The translations under genes and the position numbers were made by a program. Source: Gammaproteobacteria bacterium TMED1 (GTDB lineage Bacteria; Pseudomonadota; Gammaproteobacteria; Pseudomonadales; Azotimanducaceae). Taken from it: DNA of 62,441 bases. Location: positions 3,078 through 65,518 of the forward strand of contig NHBG02000001.1 of the NCBI GenBank assembly GCA_002167855.2. Reading direction: 5' to 3'. The notes under the pieces were generated by a model. The model saw nothing but the letters and a program-made list of their open reading frames with translations. It was not told the origin of the DNA and did not search any database. Positions 16,117 through 25,186 of the stretch are shown piece by piece (positions within the stretch are counted from its first letter, which is position 1; every line of letters begins with the position of its first letter).

Positions 16117-17088
16117 ATGAAAACACAAATTACAGAACTATTTGGAATACAGCACCCTATTATTCAGGGAGGTATGCACTTTGTCGGTTTAGCGGAAATG
16201 GCAGCAGCAGTTTCTAATGCTGGTGGACTGGGCATTATAACTGCTCTTACCCAAGGTACGCCCGAAAAGTTAGAGTCAGAAATTATAAGATGTCGAGCGA
16301 TGACGGACAAACCTTTCGGTGTAAATATGACGTTTCTACCAACGCTAAATTCTCCGGATTATTCAGGATTATTTAAGGTCATCATCGATAACGGTATAAA
16401 GGTAGTAGAGACTGCGGGTAATAACCCCCAAAAATGGCTACCAATGCTGCAGGAAGCTAATATTAAAGTAATACATAAATGTACGTCTGTTCGTCATTCG
16501 CTCAAGGCTGAGGCTATCGGTTGTGATGCTGTATCGGTAGATGGATTTGAATGCGGAGGCCATCCAGGAGAGGATGATATTCCTAATTTTATTCTTCTTC
16601 CTCGTGCTGCGGAAGAGTTGACCATACCGTTTGTTGCTTCAGGAGGTATGGCAAATGCACGTAGTCTAGTGGCAGCTCTCGCTCTCGGGGCTGACGGTAT
16701 TAATATGGGGACTCGATTTATTGCGACAAAGGAAGCTCCGGTTCATCAAAATGTGAAGGATTCGTTGGTAGCAGCTTCAGAGCTGGACACCCGCCTGATC
16801 ATGCGTAATTTGAGAAATACGGAAAGAGTGCTTGCAAATGATGCGGTAGAGAAACTAATGGAGAAGGAGAAGAGGCTTGGAGTAAATCTGAAATTTGAAG
16901 ATATTGTCGAGGAAGTGGCAGGGGTTTACCCTAAAGTGATGCAAGATGGAGAAATGGATGCAGGTGCATGGTCCTGTGGAATGGTCGCGGGCTTGATTAA
17001 TGATATTCCCTCGGTAGAAGAGCTCATAGGGAAAATCATGGAGGATGCAGAGGGAATAATTCGAGGTAGATTAAAAGCAGTACTGTGA
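16117..17088 (+). CDS. Nitronate monooxygenase / 2-nitropropane dioxygenase-family flavoprotein
   Basis: A 323-residue FMN-dependent TIM-barrel protein. Visible signatures are the N-terminal P-I-I-Q-G-G-M, A-V-S-N-A-G-G-L-G-I-I-T, the mid-protein G-F-E-C-G-G-H-P-G-E and the FMN phosphate region V-A-S-G-G-M-A followed by G-A-D-G-I-N-M-G-T-R-F. Nitronate monooxygenases oxidise toxic alkyl nitronates; related proteins (FabK-like enoyl reductases and uncharacterised reductases) share the fold. The A-L-G-A-D-G-I-N-M-G-T-R-F-I-A-T-K-E-A-P-V-H ending favours the NMO/2-NPD family, but the substrate is not certain. It precedes an unknown secreted protein and a TauD dioxygenase on the same strand. Confidence 0.85.
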   Translation: MKTQITELFGIQHPIIQGGMHFVGLAEMAAAVSNAGGLGIITALTQGTPEKLESEIIRCRAMTDKPFGVNMTFLPTLNSPDYSGLFKVIIDNGIKVVETAGNNPQKWLPMLQEANIKVIHKCTSVRHSLKAEAIGCDAVSVDGFECGGHPGEDDIPNFILLPRAAEELTIPFVASGGMANARSLVAALALGADGINMGTRFIATKEAPVHQNVKDSLVAASELDTRLIMRNLRNTERVLANDAVEKLMEKEKRLGVNLKFEDIVEEVAGVYPKVMQDGEMDAGAWSCGMVAGLINDIPSVEELIGKIMEDAEGIIRGRLKAVL

Positions 17089-17128
17089 TTGCGGTTGCGG
17101 TTGCTTTTACTCTTGAGTTAATAAACTT

Positions 17129-17818
17129 ATGCTAACGCGAGCAGTTGCATTTTGCATCGCAATGACACCCCTAATTGCGATTGGTTCTGACTACGATGAA
17201 ATTTTGCAAAACGCGCTTGCAGAATTAAATAATGATTACTTAAATAATTGGATGTTTAATGAAGAGCGTATCTTTGACGGTGTCTTGACTGAGGCACAAT
17301 ACGATCCTCGGTTAAAAGATAAATGGCAATTGCAGTCCATACAAGGGATGTCACCAACACTTGAAGAAAGAAAAAAATTTGTTCAGGAAAAAATCAAGGA
17401 GACAAAAAGTGCTGCGAAGCAGGAGCAGCGTAGAGATCTGAAATCGCTGGTGTCTCTGAAGACTTTGAAGTTAGTTGAAGAAAGTGAGGAGCACTGGTTG
17501 TTTGACTTTGTCCCTGATAGAGAGGGTGACGAAGGGCAATTCATGGCCCTTTTACATGGCGAATTAAAGATCAGTAAACAAAGCTTGGCCATTGAGTATA
17601 TAGATTTGCGTAATGAAGATATTATTAAACCTCGCTTCGGCTTTCGTGTGGATGAATTCTTTTCTAGGATTGAGTTCATGCGAATAAAAAGGTCTGGTCC
17701 AGTAGTCCCGTCCAGTATCGAGTTTCGTATAAAAGCCAAAGCACTTGGTATGGTCAATGTTGATGAAAAAATTGTTCTCAAGTATAGAAATTATCAAATT
17801 GTTGAGGAGGCATACTAG
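17129..17818 (+). CDS. Unknown exported protein
   Basis: I do not recognise this 229-residue protein. Residues 1-19 form a signal peptide (basic start, A-V-A-F-C-I-A-M-T-P-L-I-A-I-G, then S-D-Y-D), so it should be periplasmic. The middle (about 75-100) is a charged, Lys/Glu-rich helix. The C-terminal half alternates hydrophobic and charged residues as in beta strands, for example R-F-G-F-R-V-D-E-F-F-S-R-I-E-F-M-R-I. No cysteine pair, lipobox or catalytic motif is seen. It lies 40 nt after the nitronate monooxygenase-like gene and 49 nt before the TauD dioxygenase, so it may belong to the same transcript. Confidence 0.75.
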   Translation: MLTRAVAFCIAMTPLIAIGSDYDEILQNALAELNNDYLNNWMFNEERIFDGVLTEAQYDPRLKDKWQLQSIQGMSPTLEERKKFVQEKIKETKSAAKQEQRRDLKSLVSLKTLKLVEESEEHWLFDFVPDREGDEGQFMALLHGELKISKQSLAIEYIDLRNEDIIKPRFGFRVDEFFSRIEFMRIKRSGPVVPSSIEFRIKAKALGMVNVDEKIVLKYRNYQIVEEAY

Positions 17819-17867
17819 CCTTGGGATTGTATTTGAAGCTATTGTTAGCTGGGTAACGTGAGAGTGG

Positions 17868-18833
17868 ATGAATATGCTGATAGCCCGAATAGAAAATAAG
17901 GTCTTTGGTGCGGTAGTAAAGGACGTTGAGCTCAGGAGTGTTTCTGATAGCGATTTTTCTAATATACATGCGGCTTTGTTAGAGTATGGGTTTTTAGTAT
18001 TTCCATCTCAATTTTTGACAAAAAACGAGAACATTTCTTTTGGCGAACGATTCGGACCGCTAGAATTCGCCGCTATCCCTTTTTCTAATGCGGAGAGCGG
18101 AAAGGAAGGTAGTTACAGCAAAATAATCGATCTTCAAACTCAACGCATGCGTATTAATTTAGGAAATGAGGCATGGCATACGGACTCGACTTATAAGCCT
18201 ATAAGTAGCAAGTGTGCCTTATTATCTGCGGTAAGAGTTCCGGAACAGGGCGGAGAAACTGAACTCGCCGATGCCCGGGCGGGGTACGCAGCCTTAAGTG
18301 AGTCGATGAGAGACTATATTAAGACGCTTAGTGCCTATCACTCCACCCAGTTTTCCCAGGCGAATGATTTGGGAGATTTTCCAATTATTAACCAAGACAC
18401 AAATTTCCATGGCGAGGCTTATCTTCGACCTTTGGTCAAAACTCATCCAGAAACGGGTATCAGAAGCCTATTTGTTGCTCGACATGCATTTGGTATACCC
18501 GGTCTTTCTCGATTAGAAAGCAGGGAGTTACTTAAAAAACTTATTGAATTTGTTGTCTCTGATCAATCAAGAGTTTATCGCCACAGCTGGCAGGTTGGAG
18601 ACACTCTACTATGGGATAATCGATGCTTGCTGCATCGGGCAATGCCTTATGATTATGCTAAGACGAGGGTTTTGTTTGGGACAAGAGTAGAGGGAGATCC
18701 GGAGTCGGAATTAGCTTATTACCCATCCGATCGTGAGGCAGAGGCAGGACGAAAGGCTCTATCGGTTGAACTGAAGTTTTTGAGAAAAGAAGCTGGTAAT
18801 CTTCGCTACGGGTCAACCACAGCTAATAGTTAA
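17868..18833 (+). CDS. TauD/TfdA-family Fe(II)/2-oxoglutarate-dependent dioxygenase
   Basis: A 321-residue non-heme iron dioxygenase. The facial triad is visible: His104 and Asp106 in A-W-H-T-D-S and His256 in L-L-H-R-A-M-P-Y-D. The 2-oxoglutarate-binding Arg follows in R-V-L-F-G-T-R. The segment S-K-C-A-L-L-S-A-x-x-V-P-E-x-G-G-E-T-E-L-A-D is typical of the TfdA/TauD branch. Members hydroxylate sulfonates, sulfate esters, aryloxyalkanoates or small carboxylic acids. The gene ends base-to-base with the convergent sulfatase gene, which makes a sulfur-ester substrate worth testing but does not prove it. ATG at 17874 is an alternative start. Confidence 0.9.
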   Translation: MNMLIARIENKVFGAVVKDVELRSVSDSDFSNIHAALLEYGFLVFPSQFLTKNENISFGERFGPLEFAAIPFSNAESGKEGSYSKIIDLQTQRMRINLGNEAWHTDSTYKPISSKCALLSAVRVPEQGGETELADARAGYAALSESMRDYIKTLSAYHSTQFSQANDLGDFPIINQDTNFHGEAYLRPLVKTHPETGIRSLFVARHAFGIPGLSRLESRELLKKLIEFVVSDQSRVYRHSWQVGDTLLWDNRCLLHRAMPYDYAKTRVLFGTRVEGDPESELAYYPSDREAEAGRKALSVELKFLRKEAGNLRYGSTTANS

Positions 18834-20240
18834 TCAACAGGTGCTCACATCCTTGTATCGCTCAGGATTGGCCCAGCGCTGGCCAATGTCCAGGAAGCCA
18901 AGGGGTCCTCGTTTCCCGTATTCGAAAGGGTCTCCTGTCGCCTCCATCCAGCGGTGCAGTCGAACTTCCATTTCCTCTACTGTAGATCGAGCGGATTTGC
19001 TATGGGCAATGTTATGCATCTCCAGCGGATCGTGCTCTCGATCAAATAGCCATGGTCCTTGTTCATGTTTGTGCCAGCGAGCATAGGTATATCGACTAGT
19101 ACGCACGCCTCGCCAGTCTCCCATCCATGCGGGCCGCCTTGGCCATCCATTTGCCATGTTCATGAGATAGACGGAATCATTTGCACCAGGAGTTAAGGAG
19201 GTCTCTACAGGCGCTTTTTCGCCTCGCCAGACGGATGATATATCTCTGCCCTGAAGGCCTTCGGGCGCTGTCACACCGCAGGCACCGAGCAGGCTTGGTG
19301 CTATATCGATGGTTCCCATGTGGACGTCCGAGCGTGAACCTGCTGGTGTTTTTCCCGGCCAACGAATAAGAAATGGGACATGAGCAGATTCGTCATATGG
19401 CGTTCCTTTTGATCCTCGCAGGGACCAGTGCATAAAGGCATCCATCGGTTTCCCATACCCGTGACTTGAGAGATGATCTCCATGATCCGAGGAGTAGCAA
19501 ACAAGGGTGTCTTCTTCTAAATTTAGTTCCGCTAGAGCATCAAGAAGTCTACCCATTTGGTCGTCAAGTCCCGAGCAGCAGCTATAATAATCTGCAATTT
19601 CTTTCCTGGCGAAATCTGCCATTTGTTCCGGTACGTTACCAGGTAAATCAATGTCTTCGGGGTTATAACCACTATACTTTTTTGGATAATTAGAATAGCC
19701 CCAGTGAGGGGGTCTCCAGGATAAGAAGAGTGCGAAAGGCTTATTCGGCCTTGCAGACTTATGTTGTTTCATGAAGTTTATTGCTAGGTCTGTTTCAACG
19801 GTCGGGGTCCATCCCTCTCGTTTGGTTGGACCTACTTCGTTTTCCCAATACAATTGGTCAAAGTAGTTCCCGCCAATCCCTTCTACCGCAGCCATGTAAT
19901 CATACCCATAGCGATTATCATCATGATAGGGACCATGACCAAGATGCCAGATTCCAATATGTCCAGTGTAGTAGCCCGCATTACTGAGTGTTCCCGGTAA
20001 GGTCGGTATGTTACGAAATGGCTCATACTCGTTGTCGATAACACCATTTTTGAACCCATATCGTCCTGTTAGAAGTATTGCTCGAAAGGGAGAGCACAAG
20101 GGGTGATTCGAAAACATGTTGTCGCAGACCATGCCCTGAGCTGCCATACTGTCTAAATTTGGTGTCTGTACAACCTTATTTCCATTGGCACCAAGTGCGG
20201 TGTACCTCTGTTGATCAGAGAAGACGAATAGTAGATTCAT
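18834..20240 (-). CDS. Type I sulfatase (formylglycine-dependent alkaline-phosphatase superfamily)
   Basis: A 468-residue sulfatase. The formylglycine signature C-x-P-x-R is Cys49-Ser-Pro-Phe-Arg53, followed by L-L-T-G-R. Metal ligands are seen at Asp9-Gln10 near the N-terminus (F-S-D-Q-Q) and in S-S-D-H-G-D-H-L-S-S-H-G. There is no signal peptide; the protein begins directly with the first beta strand, so a cytosolic location is likely. It would hydrolyse organic sulfate esters (choline-sulfate, carbohydrate or alkyl sulfates; the class is not assignable). Cys at the modified position would need a formylglycine-generating enzyme or anSME, which is not in this window. The unknown gene at 20302-20937 lies just upstream on the same strand. 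Confidence 0.92.
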   Translation of the reverse strand: MNLLFVFSDQQRYTALGANGNKVVQTPNLDSMAAQGMVCDNMFSNHPLCSPFRAILLTGRYGFKNGVIDNEYEPFRNIPTLPGTLSNAGYYTGHIGIWHLGHGPYHDDNRYGYDYMAAVEGIGGNYFDQLYWENEVGPTKREGWTPTVETDLAINFMKQHKSARPNKPFALFLSWRPPHWGYSNYPKKYSGYNPEDIDLPGNVPEQMADFARKEIADYYSCCSGLDDQMGRLLDALAELNLEEDTLVCYSSDHGDHLSSHGYGKPMDAFMHWSLRGSKGTPYDESAHVPFLIRWPGKTPAGSRSDVHMGTIDIAPSLLGACGVTAPEGLQGRDISSVWRGEKAPVETSLTPGANDSVYLMNMANGWPRRPAWMGDWRGVRTSRYTYARWHKHEQGPWLFDREHDPLEMHNIAHSKSARSTVEEMEVRLHRWMEATGDPFEYGKRGPLGFLDIGQRWANPERYKDVSTC

Positions 20241-20301
20241 TGTTGGTTTTGGTCCCTTTTCGTGCTAATTGATTGTTTCGATTAAGTGTTTGCGAATTCT
20301 T

Positions 20302-20937
20302 TTATAAATCGATTGCAAGCAACTTAAGAAAATCCTTTTTCTGTTTTTCTGTCATGTCATCGAAGATTGGAACCAGCATTTCTGTGACAGGGAAATCAGC
20401 AAATTCTGGAGAGGGTATTTGCATAGTTGCTGCTATATTGTGTAGACCATTTCCTTCTTCCGAACCCGCCATTAACGGTCCGCTCACGGTATCAGGCCAC
20501 CACATTTCAGAGGGTTGCTCCTCGGAATATGGGTTTTTGCGACCAACATGTTTTTCTATCGCCGCACGCATAGCTTTTTCCCCTTCACCACGCTTTCGTC
20601 CACCCTCTATTCCGTAGAGCGCCCCAGATTGATTACAAAGCGCTGCCCATCGAGCCCGTATATGGAACCCTGGTATTTCTAGCGCCTCATCAGGCTCGCC
20701 ATCACCACCTGTTATCTGTCCATCTTTAACCATAATGAAATATCCCGCTTTTTTTCTTCCACCCACCATCAGTCTTGCTGGGGGGTGCGTATAGCATTCT
20801 GTAAAGGCCCATTCGAAACTATCAGGCAAATTAGCTGCCTCTAAAATTTTGACGGAGGCGGCGGCGCAGGCCTCACCCCAGGCTTTTGAACCAAACTCAC
20901 CTTCCTTCTTTAGCGAGGCCATATCAATTACATACAT
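20302..20937 (-). CDS. Unknown cytosolic protein
   Basis: I do not recognise this 211-residue protein. The frame opens at 20976, but ATG at 20937 follows a GGGAAAAG ribosome site and is preferred. There is no signal peptide or membrane helix. Notable segments are E-C-Y-T-H-P-P-A-R-L-M-V-G-G-R-K-K-A-G-Y, I-P-G-F-H-I-R-A-R-W-A-A-L-C-N-Q-S-G, Gly- and Lys-rich G-I-E-G-G-R-K-R-G-E-G-E and a tryptophan-containing S-E-M-W-W-P-D-T. The composition suggests a compact alpha/beta protein that may bind a phosphorylated or acidic ligand, but this is a guess. It lies 61 nt upstream of the sulfatase in the same direction and may be co-transcribed with it. Confidence 0.75.
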   Translation of the reverse strand: MYVIDMASLKKEGEFGSKAWGEACAAASVKILEAANLPDSFEWAFTECYTHPPARLMVGGRKKAGYFIMVKDGQITGGDGEPDEALEIPGFHIRARWAALCNQSGALYGIEGGRKRGEGEKAMRAAIEKHVGRKNPYSEEQPSEMWWPDTVSGPLMAGSEEGNGLHNIAATMQIPSPEFADFPVTEMLVPIFDDMTEKQKKDFLKLLAIDL

Positions 20938-21063
20938 TGTCTTTTCCCATTCATTTACGTTGGAGAAAGATAACACAGATCCTGATATTCAGAAATTTAA
21001 TACAGGGAATAAGGTTACAACGGTTTTTGCTATTGCCTTGTCAACCCATTACTGTTGGCACTT

Positions 21064-22689
21064 ATGAGTAAAGCAAATCGGATTAGGGATAAGTTTCGCG
21101 CGCTAGTAATCGGTGGTTTGATGCTGGTTAGTCTCCTCATGATGGGTTTGCTGAGTCACCAGATATTTGTGGCAGTGAGTTCGCAAAAGCAGCTCGTTGA
21201 AGGGGTTCTTAAAGATTACTCTGCGCTAGCTGCAGATGAGTTTACGCGCCGAAGTGCGGGTATTATGTATGTAGGTTATCTACCAATGCTTCGCTATTTA
21301 TCACGATTAGAAGACGACGCTCCGTTACCGAGTAGTGAGTTATTCAATTGGTTTGAGGAATCAGAGAAACTCGCCCAAGGCTTATTCCGGTTCTCCCTTC
21401 AGGATCAAACCATGGAAACATCGGGCTTAAGTCCACCAAAGGTTGTTGTTCAGAGGCTTTTGGTTGGGGCGCAAGTGCCTTATCAAGGTGCTAGTCAAAA
21501 TTCATTAATACGCAGCTTTAATACTAAATATGATGGGACGCATTACAACTTCGTTTACACTAAAGTTGCTTCGAATCTTCATAATCCAACCATTTTAGGA
21601 GTCTGGATAAATAATGAAGCAGCATTGAATTGGCTTAGGTGGGCCGTTGCCTCAACCCCACTCCTGCCGGCAACTTTGACCCAAGCTAAATTAGAAAACG
21701 AGAATGTTTTTGTAAAGCTATTGAGCGGTAAAGATGTGATCTATATGCAAGGTGACTTCCATCCGGATGGACCAAGAGTGATGAGAAGATTTGATAACCA
21801 TGAATTCGTTTATGGCAATATGAGTCTAACTTTGGGGATTGCTCCAGATGTCGGGCCGTCTTTGATTATTGGAGGGTTGCCTAGTGCGCGTCTACCATTT
21901 GTTTACGGAGACCTTAATATCGTATTTGCAGGGTTATGGTTTATCGCCGCAATTTTGATGATCATAGCGCTTGTATTGATCTATCGAGATCAATCTCTCG
22001 CATTTATGCGCACGGATTTTGTATCAAGAGTATCCCACGAGCTTCGCACACCTCTCGCGCAGATAATTATGTTTGCCCAAACTTTGATGCTTGGAAGAGT
22101 TCGTAGTGATGAAGAACGTCAGCGCTCACTTGAAGTTATTGATAAGGAAGCGCAGCGCTTGTCCCATCTGGTTGATAATATACTACAATTCTCACGCATC
22201 GACCGAGGTTTAACGAAAGTCAATATGGTTGCTTGCCTAATTAATCCGTTGGTCAGGGAAATGGTGGATCAGTTCCGGGTCATCATGAAGGAAGGTCAGC
22301 TTGAGATCATTAGCACGGTGGAAAGTTCGGTAGAGGTGATGCTAGACGTGGATGCTTTTCGGCAAATGTTCCTCAATATTTTAGACAATGCGGTTAAGTT
22401 TAGTCCAATGGGAGAAAAAATTGAGGTCAAATTATTAGATGATCGAAATGGTATTAACTTGTCGATCGAGGATAGGGGCCCTGGAGTTCCTATGAGATCT
22501 CGGGAGCGGATTTGGGATCCATATTATCGAGTGCATACTGACGCCAAAAGTGCGGTCGGAGGAACAGGAATTGGCCTTGCTATCGTAAGAGAGCTTGCAA
22601 GACTCCAGAATCTTTATGTTTCGATGGCTCAGCGGGAGGGAGGAGGATCTAAATTTATGATCACTATCAATAAAAAGAAACTGTCGTGA
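21064..22689 (+). CDS. Sensor histidine kinase of a two-component system
   Basis: A membrane-bound kinase of 541 residues. One membrane helix lies near residues 14-34 and another near 285-305, enclosing a periplasmic sensing domain of about 250 residues. There is no obvious HAMP domain. The H-box is V-S-H-E-L-R-T-P-L with His325; then come N-I-L-D-N-A-V-K-F-S (N-box), D-R-G-P-G-V-P (G1) and G-G-T-G-I-G-L-A-I-V (G2). ATG at 21064 is preferred over the TTG at 21055. The response regulator gene overlaps the stop by a GTGA. The signal is unknown; the large periplasmic domain implies an extracellular or envelope cue. Confidence 0.93.
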   Translation: MSKANRIRDKFRALVIGGLMLVSLLMMGLLSHQIFVAVSSQKQLVEGVLKDYSALAADEFTRRSAGIMYVGYLPMLRYLSRLEDDAPLPSSELFNWFEESEKLAQGLFRFSLQDQTMETSGLSPPKVVVQRLLVGAQVPYQGASQNSLIRSFNTKYDGTHYNFVYTKVASNLHNPTILGVWINNEAALNWLRWAVASTPLLPATLTQAKLENENVFVKLLSGKDVIYMQGDFHPDGPRVMRRFDNHEFVYGNMSLTLGIAPDVGPSLIIGGLPSARLPFVYGDLNIVFAGLWFIAAILMIIALVLIYRDQSLAFMRTDFVSRVSHELRTPLAQIIMFAQTLMLGRVRSDEERQRSLEVIDKEAQRLSHLVDNILQFSRIDRGLTKVNMVACLINPLVREMVDQFRVIMKEGQLEIISTVESSVEVMLDVDAFRQMFLNILDNAVKFSPMGEKIEVKLLDDRNGINLSIEDRGPGVPMRSRERIWDPYYRVHTDAKSAVGGTGIGLAIVRELARLQNLYVSMAQREGGGSKFMITINKKKLS

Positions 22690-23363
22690 AGCGTATCTTA
22701 ATTGTTGAAGATAGTGAGGATTTAGCTTTTGGTTTGTGTAATAACTTGGAGTTCGAAGGCTATAAAGTTCTGGTCACTCATGATGGTAAAACAGGTCTCG
22801 ATTGGGCAATTAAAAAAGCATTCGATCTAGTAATTCTAGATCTCACTCTTCCAGAGCTAGATGGATTAGAAGTATTGGCAAATCTCCGAGAAAGAAAGAA
22901 AAAGCTACCTGTTCTTGTCTTAACTGCACGTCAAGAAGAGATTGAAAAAGTTCGGGGATTGAAATCGGGGGCCGATGATTATGTTACAAAGCCTTTTGGG
23001 ATTTTAGAGTTATTAGCCCGAGTGGAAGCTTTACTCCGTAGAAGTGACAATTTTGTATCAGAGGTCGAAATATTTGGTGACCTTCAGATTGAAATCTCAG
23101 CTCGAATTGTTTTGGTAGAGGGCAAACGTATTGATCTTGCACCGCGCGAATTTGATTTATTATTGGCACTGGTTGAGCAAAAAGGTCGCGTGGTCTCTCG
23201 ACAGAAGCTTTTGACGGATGTTTGGAGGCATCAAGGTCAGGTCGTTACCCGAACAGTGGATACGCACATAGCGGAGTTGAGAAGAAAGCTTGAGAAAGAT
23301 GCAGCAAATCCAAAATATATACAGACGGTACGAAAAGCCGGGTATCGTTTTGATGTGTCTTGA
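22686..23363 (+). CDS. OmpR/PhoB-family response regulator
   Basis: A 225-residue two-domain regulator. The receiver has acidic residues E8 and D9, the phospho-acceptor Asp52 in V-I-L-D-L-T-L-P, Thr80 and Lys102 in T-K-P-F-G. The C-terminal winged-helix domain shows L-A-P-R-E-F-D-L-L-L-A-L-V-E-Q-K-G-R-V-V-S-R, then T-R-T-V-D-T-H-I-A-E-L-R-R-K-L and Y-I-Q-T-V-R-K-A-G-Y-R-F. It starts at GTG overlapping the kinase stop by 4 nt, so the two are translationally coupled partners. Targets are unknown; the next gene is an acyl-CoA synthetase 43 nt away that might be co-transcribed. Confidence 0.95.
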   Translation: MKRILIVEDSEDLAFGLCNNLEFEGYKVLVTHDGKTGLDWAIKKAFDLVILDLTLPELDGLEVLANLRERKKKLPVLVLTARQEEIEKVRGLKSGADDYVTKPFGILELLARVEALLRRSDNFVSEVEIFGDLQIEISARIVLVEGKRIDLAPREFDLLLALVEQKGRVVSRQKLLTDVWRHQGQVVTRTVDTHIAELRRKLEKDAANPKYIQTVRKAGYRFDVS

Positions 23364-23406
23364 AATCGGAATTTATATTCGATTGTCTTGTTGTTGAGAG
23401 GTTACT

Positions 23407-25035
23407 TTGTACAAGCTTGCATTAAGTCACTCCGAAGTTTTAGCGCAAGATGATGGTGTTGTACTTGATTCTACCGTAGGGGGCGTTTTGCGGGAGGCCG
23501 CCTTTGAATCTTCGAATACTCTAGCACTAGTTGAATACAACGAAAAATGTCAGATTGGGAAATGCTGGAGCTACGCTGAACTGCTAAGTGACAGCGAGAA
23601 GCTGGCAATTGAACTTTCGCGTGTCTTTAAAAAGGGTGAACGAATTGCGGTTTGGGCACCAAATATTCCTGAGTGGGTACTTCTCGAATACGCCTCTGCT
23701 CTGGCGGGTCTAGTTTTGGTCACTGTAAACCCAGCATATCGGGCAGCAGAGCTCGAGTATGTTCTTAAGCAATCTAATGCCGTCGCCCTCTTTCTTGTAC
23801 CCAGTTTCCGTGGCAATCCAATGCGAGAGGTTGCAAGGGAAGTCGTGGCCGAGATAGAAGCCATAAGACTAGTTTGTGAAATTCAGAATTTTGATGCTAT
23901 TTTTGAGCAATTAGCGATAGATGACCCACCAAAAATCGAGTTGCCCACTGTAGATAGTTCGGAACCTGTTCAAATCCAATACACATCTGGTACTACTGGT
24001 TTTCCAAAAGGGGCGCTACTGCATCATCGTGGTATTACAAATAATGCAAGGTTCGTATTAAGACGAGTTGGTATAGGAGAGGGCCAGGTATATTTAAATC
24101 CTATGCCCATGTTCCACTGCTCAGGTTGCGTTGTTGCAACCCTCGGTTGTGCGCAAGTCAGAGCGACCATGATTTTACCGATAATATTTGAGCCACATAA
24201 AATCTTGGATATTATTGCACAGGAACGAGTGTCTGCAATGTTGTCGGTGCCAACCATGCTAGTGAGCATGATTGAAACTCAGCGGCAATGCCCCCGGGAC
24301 TTGGATTCTTTGAGCATAGTCGTGTCAGGAGGGTCTATGGTGCCTCCTGAACTAGTAAGGCAGGTAGAGGCTATTCTTGGGGCGAAAACAAGTATTCTTT
24401 ACGGGCAGACAGAGACATCACCCGTAGTAACCCAGACCCGGATTGATGATGACTTTGTTGATACCACCGAAACTATTGGTCAACCGTTACCGTGCACTAA
24501 CGTTTCAATCCGAAACATTGTAGATAATAACATTGTGCCCATCAGCGTTGTGGGGGAGATTTGTATTCGTGGGTACTGCAATATGTTGGCCTATAACGAA
24601 AATCCAAAAGCAACCTCACAGACGATCGATTCATCTGGTTGGCTGCATACAGGAGATATTGGATGCATGGATTCAAGAGGTTATCTGAAGGTAACTGGGC
24701 GTCTAAAGGACATGATTATTAGAGGAGGTGAAAATCTTTTCCCTGTAGAGATTGAAAACCGTTTGCTCGAACATCCTCAGATCATGGAAGCAGCGGTTCT
24801 AGGTGTGTCGGACAAAAAATGGGGTGAAGTGGTGGTTGCTTTTATGCGAGTTAGCTTCGAGGCGCCGAAAGTTGACGAGCTTGTAATATTCTGTCGTGAA
24901 AAACTGTCTCCACAGAAGACCCCTAAACATTGGGTTTTTGTGGATGAATGGCCTCTTACTGGTTCTGGTAAGATTCAAAAATTTGCACTCCGTGAGAAGT
25001 TTGAAGCAGGCGGTTTTGCTCTGGTTTCTCGCTAG
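23407..25035 (+). CDS. Acyl-CoA synthetase / AMP-dependent fatty acid-CoA ligase
   Basis: A 542-residue member of the ANL adenylate-forming family, expected to activate a carboxylic acid with ATP and join it to CoA. Core motifs are Y-T-S-G-T-T-G-F-P-K-G (P-loop), Y-G-Q-T-E-T-S-P, H-T-G-D-I-G, G-R-L-K-D-M-I-I-R-G-G-E-N and the C-terminal lysine in G-S-G-K-I-Q-K-F. The sequence resembles FadD3-like or medium-chain acyl-CoA ligases; chain length cannot be set by eye. Translation likely starts at TTG 23407, with GAGAGG five bases upstream. It lies downstream of the two-component genes on the same strand and before an FAH-family hydrolase. Confidence 0.92.
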   Translation: MYKLALSHSEVLAQDDGVVLDSTVGGVLREAAFESSNTLALVEYNEKCQIGKCWSYAELLSDSEKLAIELSRVFKKGERIAVWAPNIPEWVLLEYASALAGLVLVTVNPAYRAAELEYVLKQSNAVALFLVPSFRGNPMREVAREVVAEIEAIRLVCEIQNFDAIFEQLAIDDPPKIELPTVDSSEPVQIQYTSGTTGFPKGALLHHRGITNNARFVLRRVGIGEGQVYLNPMPMFHCSGCVVATLGCAQVRATMILPIIFEPHKILDIIAQERVSAMLSVPTMLVSMIETQRQCPRDLDSLSIVVSGGSMVPPELVRQVEAILGAKTSILYGQTETSPVVTQTRIDDDFVDTTETIGQPLPCTNVSIRNIVDNNIVPISVVGEICIRGYCNMLAYNENPKATSQTIDSSGWLHTGDIGCMDSRGYLKVTGRLKDMIIRGGENLFPVEIENRLLEHPQIMEAAVLGVSDKKWGEVVVAFMRVSFEAPKVDELVIFCREKLSPQKTPKHWVFVDEWPLTGSGKIQKFALREKFEAGGFALVSR

Positions 25036-25186
25036 CAGATGCTGGATATATGTCCGACGTATCTAATATTTTGACTTCGATATTGCAGCGCTAGGAGCTA
25101 TTTTTTTATGGCTGAATTGATAGACTATTTGGATCATAGATCAGTTGTCGAGTACCATTGAAGGGTAGACAATTTTTGGAGAAGTT

